From positions 1,253,501 through 1,317,500 of the forward strand of contig CAMQGK010000436.1 in assembly GCA_947000775.1 (NCBI GenBank): DNA of 64,000 nt, in the 5' to 3' direction. Under the pieces are notes generated by a model. That model worked only from the letters and a program-made list of their open reading frames with translations, was not told the DNA's origin and made no database searches. This DNA comes from Pterois miles (Eukaryota > Chordata > Actinopteri > Perciformes > Scorpaenidae). The first letter of the stretch is position 1; each line of letters opens with the position of its first letter. Made by a program: the position numbers and the translations under genes. Shown one piece after another: positions 46,810 to 56,261 of the stretch.

Positions 46810-48155
46810 ATAAAGCTCCTGGATCAGGAAGGTCTTGGACTTGGTGAGATACAGAGAAAGTCGAGTCAGGACGTGATGACTCGTTCGATATTTAAGCCAA
46901 ACTCAGCCTTAATGTCACGTGTCTTTTTGGTGACATATTGATCTGTTGCTGAGCACCACTATCTGAATACCACACGTCCAGCTGCCTACAGAGACTGAAA
47001 TGTGATCAGCAGGTTGCTGTGACTGAGAACATTCATGGTTCCCTTCACTGATCTCGGGTCAGCTGTTAGTGACGCATGGCTGCTGCTCACTGATCCTCGT
47101 AATGCTGAGGGTTAACAGCCATTTCATCCTGTCTCTGCTCATAACGCTGATGAAGATCAATATTCATGTTGTCATCCTCAGTCTGTGTAATGCTTACCGG
47201 TTAAATTCCCCAGCTAAAAAAATCAAAAATGTAAAAATTTAAATATAATAAATATCTAATATTGTATTTTTTGTTTGCTAGATCAATCAATCTTCTATTT
47301 GTGGAATGCTGGGTAGGAAAATGGAGGCCTGAAAAACAGGGCGGGTTTAAGTGCTGACTCTGCTGGTGTCTGATTGGCTGGCCGAGCTGTTCATCTTAAG
47401 GATAAATATATTCACATATTCAGCTGTTTGAGTCTCGCTGGCTTATTTAAGGAAACAGCGTGATATCATGACTTCACCACGTTGTCCAGGAAAAACAGCT
47501 CAACACGCTAGCATGCTAACGTTAGCCTTGCAGATGCTGCTGCTGGACAGACTGCAATAAAAAGTGAATGTATATGTGAAATCTGATGCATGCTGAGTCG
47601 GGAGGAGTTGGTCTTCTCCATTGACGATGTCACATTATGAGCTGATGTTGAATTACAACACGTGTTCCCACCTGTAGTGGTGCTGCACCCTGGCGTAGGC
47701 CTCCAGCTGCTCCGTCCATCCTGTCACCTCAGCAGGACGTCCCTGCCCCCCCGACATGCAGCTCATAGGAGAAGGTTGTCCATCATTTAGCTTTTATCAT
47801 TTAGCAAAGGTGAGCCATCCTTTGTCCGTCATACTTTCTTTACTCAGGCAGCGACTGGAAGCAGCTGCTGCAGCCTCTGTTAACACTCCATGAGCTGTGT
47901 CTGAATTTCCTCAGGAACTCAGACACAGCCCTCGACTGCAGCTTTTTGCTCAATAATAAAAAAATGTCAGTCAAGTTGTTTGATAGATAGTCTCACTTTC
48001 TTGATGAGTGTTTTTAACAAGGTAGGTCTTCAGAGCGGCTGCCGAACAAAAGGATTTATGTTATAAGTAACGTTGTGTAGATGCACACAAAGAGAAAGTC
48101 TCATAGTTTGTCTGGGGTGAACTTCAGGCCTAAAACCCTGCAAGAACTGGCATGT
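46810..48155. other. unassigned sequence around one candidate exon
   Basis: Mostly unique-looking DNA. The only coding-like item is the minus-strand exon candidate at 47672-47757. Confidence 0.35.
47672..47757 (-). CDS. candidate host-gene exon (possibly first coding exon)
   Basis: The minus strand reads ATG at 47757, then 28 codons (starting MSGGQGRPAEV, ending ARVQHHY) and two bases. It ends in a good splice donor, CTACAG|GTGGGA, at 47672/47671. Residue use (WTEQLEAYARVQHHY) looks like real protein, unlike most frames here. The frame is open a little further upstream to a stop near 47780, so it could also be an internal exon entered after ...CTCCTATGAG. I do not recognise the protein. No partner exon was found, and the nearby DNA downstream on this strand is tandem arrays. 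Confidence 0.3.
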
Positions 48156-49728
48156 TGTATTCACCTGCAGTATTCACCTGCAGTACTCACCTGCAGTATT
48201 CACCTGCTGTATTCACCTGCAGTATTCACCTGCAGTATTCACCTGCAGTACTCACCTGCTGTATTCACCTGCTGTATTCACCTGCAGTATTCACCTGCAG
48301 TACTCACCTGCTGTATTCACCTGCAGTATTCACCTGCAGTATTCACCTGCAGTACTCACCTGCTGTATTCACCTGCAGTATTCACCTGCAGTACTCACCT
48401 GCAGTACTCACCTGCTGTATTCACCTGCAGTATTCACCTGCAGTATTCACCTGCAGTACTCACCTGCTGTATTCACCTGCAGTATTCACCTGCAGTATTC
48501 ACCTGCAGTATTCACCTGCAGTACTCACCTGCTGTATTCACCTGCAGTATTCACCTGCTGTATTCACCTGCTGTATTCACCTGCTGTATTCACCTGCTGT
48601 ATTCACACCTGCAGTACTCACCTGCTGTACTCACCTGCAGTATTCACCTGCAGTACTCACCTGCTGTATTCACCTGCTGTATTCACCTGCTGTATTCACA
48701 CCTGCAGTATTCACCTGCAGTATTCACCTGCAGTATTCACCTGCAGTACTCACCTGCTGTATTCACACCTGCTGTATTCACCTGCAGTACTCACCTGCAG
48801 TATTCACCTGCAGTATTCACCTGCTGTATTCACCTGCAGTACTCACCTGCAGTATTCACCTGCAGTACTCACCTGCTGTATTCACCTGCAGTATTCACCT
48901 GCAGTATTCACCTGCAGTACTCACCTGCAGTATTCACCTGCAGTATTCACCTGCAGTACTCACCTGCAGTACTCACCTGCAGTACTCACCTGCAGTATTC
49001 ACCTGCAGTACTCACCTGCAGTATTCACCTGCAGTACTCACCTGCTGTATTCACCTGCAGTATTCACCTGCAGTATTCACACCTGCAGTATTCACCTGCA
49101 GTACTCACCTGCAGTACTCACCTGCAGTATTCACACCTGCAGTATTCACCTGCTGTATTCACCTGCAGTACTCACCTGCAGTATTCACCTGCAGTACTCA
49201 CCTGCAGTATTCACCTGCAGTATTCACCTGCAGTACTCACCTGCTGTATTCACCTGCAGTATTCACCTGCAATATTCACCTGCAGTATTCACCTGCAGTA
49301 CTCACCTGCTGTATTCACCTGCAGTATTCACCTGCAGTACTCACCTGCAGTACTCACCTGCTGTATTCACCTGCAGTATTCACCTGCAGTACTCACCTGC
49401 TGTATTCACCTGCAGTATTCACCTGCAGTACTCACCTGCAGTATTCACCTGCAGTATTCACCTGCAGTATTCACCTGCAGTATTCACCTGCAGTATTCAC
49501 CTGCAGTACTCACCTGCAGTACTCACCTGCAGTATTCACCTGCAGTATTCACCTGCAGTATTCACCTGCAGTATTCACCTGCAGTACTCACCTGCAGTAT
49601 TCACCTGCAGTATTCACCTGCAGTATTCACCTGCAGTATTCACCTGCAGTATTCACCTGCAGTACTCACCTGCAGTATTCACCTGCAGTATTCACCTGCA
49701 GTATTCACCTGCAGTACTCACCTGCAGT
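48156..49728. repeat. 13-bp array (TATTCACCTGCAG)n
   Basis: About 121 units of 13 bp, with the variants TACTCACCTGCAG and TATTCACCTGCTG and rare 15-bp units with an extra CA. Nearly every unit has CACCTG and most have the PstI hexamer CTGCAG. Three units form 39 bp, so frames of more than 500 codons stay open. They are not genes. Confidence 0.97.
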
Positions 49729-50514
49729 GCATGTTATTGTTTGATTCTTGGGAAATTTTGTTCAATACTTCTGAAAGAAATCAGAAAATGTGAAGCTGAT
49801 TTTTGTTGAACATTCTTGTCATTGTGTCCACTGTTGAGTGGTAACCTTTACTGCAAACCTCTGACCTTCTTCTTTACTTGAAGACCTGAACATCCAACTA
49901 CCAACAATATCACAACAGTAAAAGTCAGTGAGGAGCATTGAATCAAATCAGGGTTAGGTTGCAGGTACGTTGACAGAAGGTAAACAGGTACTGTTGTACT
50001 GGATTTAAAGGTAGCTGGCAGGCTTTGTTTCAGCAGGTGATGCTGAACTAGTGAAATCTGGACCAGCAGCGTAAACTGAGCTGAGCAGGAAGTTACTGTG
50101 TCCATGTCCAACACTGCCCCAACACAAAACTGCTGAAATGCCTTAAAGCACATGTTTAATTGAGGGAGAACTTTTCAGCATTGTCCTCAAACAAAAAGTG
50201 CAGGGAGCTCCCAGCTTTAATAAATAAATCAATAAATCAATAATATCTCCCTGTAATGTTGTAGCTATTCAATTGATAAGTGAGAAGTGACACAGCATCC
50301 ATGCAGACCATGTATGGATTAACACAGGCTCATATTCAGTCCCATTACACCGGGCATCTCCAACAGCAGGATGTGACAGGGACCGCTTTCTATTATTTAA
50401 GAAGCCCTTAACTTGCCTCCATATATCTATATATATATATATCATTACATTATTACTGCGTTGTAATTCTGACCTTATAACAACTGTACCAATAGGTCAA
50501 TTCAAATCCAAGTA
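49729..50514. other. unassigned sequence
   Basis: No gene recognised. A short TA tract lies at about 50424-50442. A 101-codon minus-strand frame at 49848-50153 has no coding hallmarks. Confidence 0.35.
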
Positions 50515-51600
50515 TTCTATTATTGATTTATTTATATCCTTTATTTAACCAGGTGAGAAAACTCATTGAGATTAAAATGTTAAGGATCTGATCGACAGCA
50601 GCAGAGGACTCCAGAGCAAACAGAGGCGACGGGTCGTAGGCAATAATCGGTGTCTTTATTACAGTCAGAGGTTCGGTACACAGGAATCAAGTGATATGGC
50701 AAACACATCCACAACGGCAGGCTAGGGGCTACGTCGGTATAAACAGGCAGAGATCAAAAACACTGGAAGGCAATAACTCACAGGGAAACGCTGGAACTCT
50801 TGACGTGAAGCACAAGACGATCTGGCAACGAGGGAAGACGCATTATATACTTGTGAATGAGTGATTGACTATACACAGGTGGACACAGTCAGGGCGGGGG
50901 AAGACGCTGAGACAGGTGAGTGGTGAGAATCTAGGTCAGAAGACGGTGTTCAAACATAGTGGCGGGAAGCATGCAGGAGGGGAAGTGATGTGATCTGGAC
51001 TGAGAAGAGAGGTTAACCATGCCAAAATAAAACAGGAAGTGCTCAACAGAAAAGCATGAAACATGAAACACAGAACAGACTAGGACCTGAGGTTCCTGAC
51101 ATAAAATCTCTTTTCCCAGAGTGACCTGGCCAAGAGGGCAGCAGAGAAAGTTATTTCTACAATAAAGACAAACAATACAAACAGACCAATACAGCAATCA
51201 CACACCATAGACCATTAAACAAGTATCATGTGCAGTGATATGTACAACACAACAGCAGCTGTGCTGCACAAACAGGTCAGTATCAAAATGACTCAAGGAC
51301 AAAAAAATTTAGGAGCAGTTACAGCGACCAATAGTACTGTTTTCTCGATTTTTTAAAATGGACTTAAATTCTCCCATAGTGATAAAATCTGATAGTTTCA
51401 GGTCCTTCTGCATAACGTTCCACGAGAACGGAGCAGCATATTTAAACGCTTTTTTGCCACCATTCTACTATTAAATGTATCTCTTTGTAACTGTGGTCTG
51501 TTGTTGTGGGTATGTATTCAGTTTTAACTGTACTGTGTACCTCATTGACGAGGAGGGCGCTTGCCCTAAATGATTCAACATTTAAATAAAAGTTGAATCA
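50515..51600. mobile_element. older interspersed repeat interrupted by LTR copy E
   Basis: The left part (CCTTTATTTAACCAGGTGAG, CTCATTGAGATTAAAA) and the part after 51107 (TCTCTTTTCCCAGAGTGACC, TGGCCAAGAGGGCAGCAG, then GAACGGAGCAGCATATTTAA) are consecutive pieces of one fish repeat. The pieces join cleanly when LTR copy E and one TAAAA are removed. The family class is not determined. Confidence 0.65.
50578..51101 (-). mobile_element. solo LTR, family copy E, with target duplication
   Basis: A 524-bp element with TGT...ACA ends (TGTTAAGG at 50578, CCTGACA ending at 51101) and an exact 5-bp duplication TAAAA at 50573-50577 and 51102-51106. On the minus strand it has a TATA box (TATATAA, 50849-50843), then a polyadenylation signal AATAAA (50660-50655), then the U5-like end. 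This order U3-R-U5 is what an LTR should show. No retroviral or Gypsy internal sequence adjoins it, so it is a solo LTR. Confidence 0.9.
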
Positions 51601-51716
51601 ATGAATTATGTCTAAAATCGCTAATATGATCCTGTAAGAAACAGTCACAGACACTTCAGGACAGACACAGTAATTAATGTTACGTAACATTTTCTAAAAT
51701 CTCATTGCAGATCTGT

Positions 51717-52478
51717 GGCAGCACAGCGCTGCACAACGCTGCAGCACAGCGCTGCAGCACAGCGCTACAGCACAACGCTACAGCACAGCGCTACAGCACA
51801 GCGCTGCGAAACGCTACAGCACAACGCTACAGCACAGCGCTACAGCACAGCGCTACAGCACAGCGCTACAGCACAGCGCTGCGAAACGCTACAGCACAAC
51901 ACTACAGCACAGCACTACAGCACAGCGCTACAGCACAATGCTACAGCACAGCGCTGCGCAACGCTACAGCACAGCGCTGCGAAACGCTACAGCACAACGC
52001 TACAGCACAGCGCTACAGCACAACGCTACAGCACAGCGCTACAGCACAACGCTACAGCACAGCGCTACAGCACAACGCTACAGCACAGCACTACAGCACA
52101 GCGCTACTGCACAGCACTACAGCACAACGCTACAGCACAGCACTACAGCACAGCGCTACAGCACAATGCTACAGCACAGCACTACAGCACAGCACTACAG
52201 CACAGCACTACAGCACAATGCTACAGCACAACGCTACAGCACAGCACTACAGCACAGCGCTACAGCACAATGCTACAGCACAACGCTACAGCACAGCACT
52301 ACAGCACAGCGCTACAGCACAATGCTACAGCACAGCACTACAGCACAGCACTACAGCACAGCACTACAGCACAGCACTACAGCACAATGCTACAGCACAG
52401 CACTACAGCACAATGCTACAGCACAGCGCTACAGCACAGCACTACAGCACAGCACTACAGCACATGCACAATGCTGTG
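51717..52478. repeat. 13-bp array (GCTACAGCACARC)n
   Basis: About 58 units such as GCTACAGCACAGC and GCTACAGCACAAC, with GCGAAACGCT variants at left. Three frames stay open for 200-260 codons by periodicity. An inverted unit follows at the right edge. Confidence 0.96.
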
Positions 52479-52494
52479 TAGCGCTGTGCTGTGA
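52472..52494. repeat. inverted array unit at the array end
   Basis: AATGCTGTGTAGCGCTGTGC is the reverse complement of array text (GCACAGCGCTACA...). The array end can therefore fold back on the last direct units. Confidence 0.85.
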
Positions 52495-52929
52495 TAACAG
52501 AATCATTCATACAGACTACAGTACTGTGAGAAGTTGAAATATCATTTGTATAATCTGTGGGTTCACCTCACAAACTTTCTGAATGAAAGAGGGGGATGGA
52601 GGATGAAATGTCATGTGTAAGGAACAAGGTTAGAGTACCGAATATACGTAGTTAGAGTACGTTAGTTTAATAACAACCGGCTACTGTTACTATTTTCCGT
52701 GCAGTTTGAAATGTAAGGCAGTTTATGTTATGGAGTGCAAGGCAGCATTAGACTAAAAAAACAAAACCTCCTGACATCGTCATCCTCCCTTCCCTTGTTA
52801 ATAGAAGGTTCCCACGTTTTACTGGACTTTTATTACAACCACTGTAGGAGAGAGTGTTAGCATACTGTTACCACCACAAGTTATGCCCATTATTCACTGG
52901 GGCTGGGAATAAGGTGGATATGTGGCAGC
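52495..52929. other. unassigned sequence
   Basis: No gene or repeat recognised. Confidence 0.35.
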
Positions 52930-54075
52930 TGAAATCCAGACTCGTCAGACCAGGCGGCGTGTCTCCGGTCGTCTGTTGTCCAGTCTTGGTGATCCTGTGT
53001 GAACTGTAGTCTCAGTTTCCTGTTCTCAGCTGACAGCAGTGGTACCGTGTGGTCTCCTGCTGCTGTAGCCCGTCTTCTTCAAGGTTCCACTGTTCTGCGT
53101 TCAGAGACGGTGTTCTGAGTTCAGAGACGGTGTTCTGCGTTCAGAGACGGTGTTCTGAGTTCAGAGACGGTGTTCTGCGTTCAGAGACGGTGTTCTGAGT
53201 TCAGAGACGGTGTTCTGCGTTCAGAGACGGTGTTCTGCGTTCAGAGACGGTGTTCTGAGTTCAGAGACGGTGTTCTGCGTTCAGAGACGGTGTTCTGCGT
53301 TCAGAGACGGTGTTCTGAGTTCAGAGACGGTGTTCTGCGTTCAGAGACGGTGTTCTGCGTTCAGAGACGGTGTTTTGCGTTCAGAGACGGTGTTCTGCGT
53401 TCAGAGACGGTGTTCTGCATTCAGAGACGGTGTTTTGCGTTCAGAGACGGTGTTCTGCGTTCAGAGACGGTGTTCTGCGTTCAGAGACGGTGTTCTGCGT
53501 TCAGAGACGGTGTTTTGCGTTCAGAGACGGTGTTCTGCGTTCAGAGACGGTGTTCTGCGTTCAGAGACGGTGTTTTGTGTTCAGAGACGGTGTTCTGAGT
53601 TCAGAGACGGTGTTCTGGTTCTGCGTTCAGAGACGGTGTTCTGCGTTCAGAGACGGTGTTCTGCGTTCAGAGACGGTGTTCTGCGTTCCTCAGTTGTAAC
53701 GAGTGGTTCTCTGAGTTCCTGTTGTCTTTCTATCATCTCCAACCAGTCTGCCCATTCTCCTCACTCACTGGATGTTTCCTCTTTGTCAGACCGTCCTCTG
53801 TGAACCCAGAGGTGGTTGTGGGTTAAAATCCCAGTAGATCAGCAGTTGGTGAAATACTCCGACCAGCCCGTCTGGCACCAACAACCAGACCACGGTCAGA
53901 GTCTCTTAAATCCCCGTTCTTCTGGTGCTCAGTTTGACCTTCAGCGAGTCGTCTTGACCACGTCTACATGACTAAATGCATTGAGTTGCAGCCATGTGAT
54001 TGGCTGATTAGCTGTTTGTGTTAACAGGCAATTGAACAGGTGTACCTAATTATGTGGCCGGTGAGTGTACACTGT
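52930..54075. mobile_element. conserved teleost interspersed element carrying an array
   Basis: The left part (CGTCAGACCAGGCGGCGTGT, TCCTGTGTGAACTGTAGTCT) and right part (TTGTAACGAGTGGTTCTCTG, CCCAGTAGATCAGCAG, CAGCCCGTCTGGCACCAACA, GCATTGAGTTGCAGCCATGT, GTGGCCGGTGAGTGTA at the end) are a very widespread fish and amphibian repeat that I know by its text but cannot assign to a class. The 20-bp array at 53090-53690 sits exactly where the element has a single TTCTGCGTTCAGAGA-like segment. The rest of the element is in order on both sides. Confidence 0.65.
53090..53690. repeat. 20-bp array (GTTCTGCGTTCAGAGACGGT)n
   Basis: About 30 units of exactly 20 bp, with only GCGTT/GAGTT/GCATT and TTCTG/TTTTG variants and one 6-bp extra (TTCTGG) near 53617. 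Variants are patterned: GAGTT units alternate in the left third and are rare later. Confidence 0.97.
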
Positions 54076-55229
54076 ATATGTTTATTTATTACTTTATAGG
54101 CTGGTATGGGCCAAACGCCAGGCCGATGTTCTTCCCCAGATACCCCCCTCCTTGAAGGGCTGGAAACACTTCTGAGCTGTTTTAAACTCAACATTACGTT
54201 TAGATGCTTCAGAGCACATAAAGTAGAGGAACGAGAGTGATTTTTGACAGTTCACCCCGTCCCCCTCACAGTCCGTCAACTGCGTCTATACTACAGGTAC
54301 ATTCATCTGATTCCCGCCAGGACTGCACTCTCACCATGATGCATAGTCCTGGGAGCCGGGTTGCATACCTCAGGCCTTGTCTAAACAGGAAAAGAAGAAT
54401 GAATCAGTAGTCCTTTGTAGTGGATACGTTTGGCGGGCAGCCAGCCAGCTCCTCGTGGTGTTAGAGCTCGGCGGCGAGCGGCGAGCGGGAGGGGCTGCTG
54501 AGATTCAGCTTGAGGATCTGGATCTGATGTCGGGCTGCTTCACTGGCTGTTTACATGTGCTCAGGATTCTGTTCTCAGCCTGTTTTCTCATGTAACCTGG
54601 ATCTGGCTTGACTCAGGGACTCAGAGTGTTTCCAGTCCACTCACTGCACTTCATGAAGTAAGCCAGACTCATCAAAACGCAACACGTTAGGTATCAGTGT
54701 AGTACAATTATCTGACATTAAAATACATCAGCTCCATGTAAAGTATAAATACATCATCATCATTCTTATGAGCTCAAAACATTTTTTCAGAATAAAATGT
54801 ATGAACTAATTCTCACTGCAGCTTCAGAAACATGTAAAAACAAACATGTCAGTACAATAGTTCTCTTACACCTTGATGATGTGATTCTGTACACGAGTAC
54901 TTCATGAACACTTACGCTGCCCTGCTGGCTGGTGTCTTCCTCGGCATGGTGGGGATCATCGCACACGTTTCCAGTCTACAGGGACTCACACAAATTCAGA
55001 CCAACAACGATGATCACCCTGTTATGTTTCATTTACATTTGTAGGGATATTGTTCCTGCCGAAGTACAGAAATACACCGCTCAGCAGCTGCTATCATCAT
55101 CGTTAGTGCTGCATGAGCTCCACTGAAGGAGGTCTTAAAGTGACAGAGCAACCCTAAGAAGAAAACAACTCTACCCTGTATTCACCTGGCTGAGCACAAA
55201 ATCTGTGTAACGAATGGCATCAACCACAA
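54076..55229. other. unassigned sequence
   Basis: No supported gene. A short GC-rich stretch (GCTCGGCGGCGAGCGGCGAG) lies near 54467. Confidence 0.35.
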
Positions 55230-55375
55230 AACCACTGACACAACTTATGGGACACGAGTGAGCATCATGTACTTCTATCAGAAGTTTAAGCCCTTATAAA
55301 CTTTCACAATTTACTAATACTACTTATTTCTGATTGATGACTAGAACTGCTTAACACAGAATTAATTAACACATA
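55230..55375 (+). repeat. low-copy repeat shared with about 25140-25300
   Basis: ACAACTTATGGGACA, ATTTCTGATTGATGACTAGA and ACTGCTTAACACA align with ACAACTTATGAGACA, ATTTCTGATTTATAACTAGA and CCACTTGACACA at 25150-25290, in the same orientation and order. Confidence 0.5.
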
Positions 55376-55499
55376 AGAATTTAGTAGTGAATTTCATGAC
55401 AGATAAAATAAAATGTAATGAGTGAATCATTGATGAAATTTGTGACAGCTCATCGGGTCAGATTGGTTATCACCATAGACGTAGGTTCTAATGGGATAA
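55376..55499. other. unassigned sequence
   Basis: Short AT-rich spacer; nothing recognised. Confidence 0.35.
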
Positions 55500-55830
55500 C
55501 ATGCTACTGCATTATGTTCCATCCATCTATCCATCTTCAACCTCTTATCCCGTTAGGAGTCTCGGGGGTCTGGAGCCGATCCCAGCTGGGTGAAGGCGGG
55601 TTCACCTGGACAGGTCTCCAGTCCATCACAGGACACAGAGACAGACACCATTCACACCTACAGGACGAGTCATCAATTAACCTGCATGTCTTTGCACTGT
55701 GGGAGGAAACTGGAGAACCTGGAGAAAACCCACACTAACACGGGGAGAACATGCAAACTCCACACAGAAGAGTCCCAAGCCGGATTCGAACCTGCAACCC
55801 TCCAGCTGTGAGGCGACAGCGCTAACCACT
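55500..55830 (-). mobile_element. V-SINE (DANA/mermaid-type)
   Basis: The minus strand starts with GGGCAGTGGTTAGCGCTGTC (box A region) and GGTTCGAATCC (box B). The central block follows, with GTGTGGAGTTTGCATGTTCT and CTCCAGTTTCCTCCCACAGT. The 3' part ends in GGGATAAGAGGTTGAAGATG and GATGGATAG. It closely matches the copy at 5396-5765, apart from a shortened piece around 55640-55680. Confidence 0.8.
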
Positions 55831-56138
55831 GCCCGAGTTTATGTCCTCCTTCACATACATACAGACATTTTCATCATAAATTTATGCAGAAAAGGCAGAA
55901 ATTGGTGTATAAAAATTCACCAAAATGTAGGAAATGAAGTGCTGGATGCTCAAAATCTGTCCAGACACCCTGCTTAATGTGTATACACATCTCATTCTCA
56001 TTAAGGGCTGAGCCCCCCACAGGTCTGATCCTAGAACCACCCCTGTGTATTCTTACTATGTTTGACTAACCCCTTACACAATAGAAATATATATTTTCTC
56101 TGTGTCCAGGCTCTTTCCCAGTTCCCTGCTTCCCTCAG
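55831..56138. other. unassigned sequence
   Basis: GGGCTGAGCCCCCCACAGGT and ATCCTAGAACCACCCCTGTG (56006-56045) look like part of an unclassified fish repeat. The stretch ends in a polypyrimidine tract before the candidate exon. Confidence 0.35.
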
Positions 56139-56261
56139 ATACAAAGGAAAGGCCTCGTTGTCAGAGCCAGGCCCATTCGCCGGCCTCTCTCATCCAGTCC
56201 GTCCTCAGGAGAAGCAGAACGCCAACGCCAGCTGAAAACATGGCTTAAAGAAGTGGCCTGA
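56139..56261 (+). CDS. candidate terminal coding exon of an unidentified gene
   Basis: A good acceptor (CCCTGCTTCCCTCAG) ends at 56138. It is followed in phase 0 by exactly 40 sense codons and a TGA at 56259-56261. The peptide is basic and then helical (IQRKGLVVRARPIRRPLSSS ... ERQRQLKTWLKEVA), with the composition of a real C-terminus. I do not recognise it. No upstream exon was found in the repeat-filled DNA to the left, and no clear polyadenylation signal follows closely. It could be a retained single exon or a chance frame. Confidence 0.33.
   Translation: MQRKGLVVRARPIRRPLSSSPSSGEAERQRQLKTWLKEVA

Noticed and set aside
48081..49793. Frames of 530-570 codons with Cys/His-rich repeats
   Set aside because: A product of the 13-bp array. 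The same peptide words appear in two frames, as expected from three units per 39 bp.
51705..52537. Frames of 199-259 codons
   Set aside because: Periodicity of a 13-bp array; three frames give the same TALQHSATAQ-type text.
53170..53803. Frames of 109-197 codons in the 20-bp array
   Set aside because: All frames repeat the same short peptide and none extends into unique coding text.
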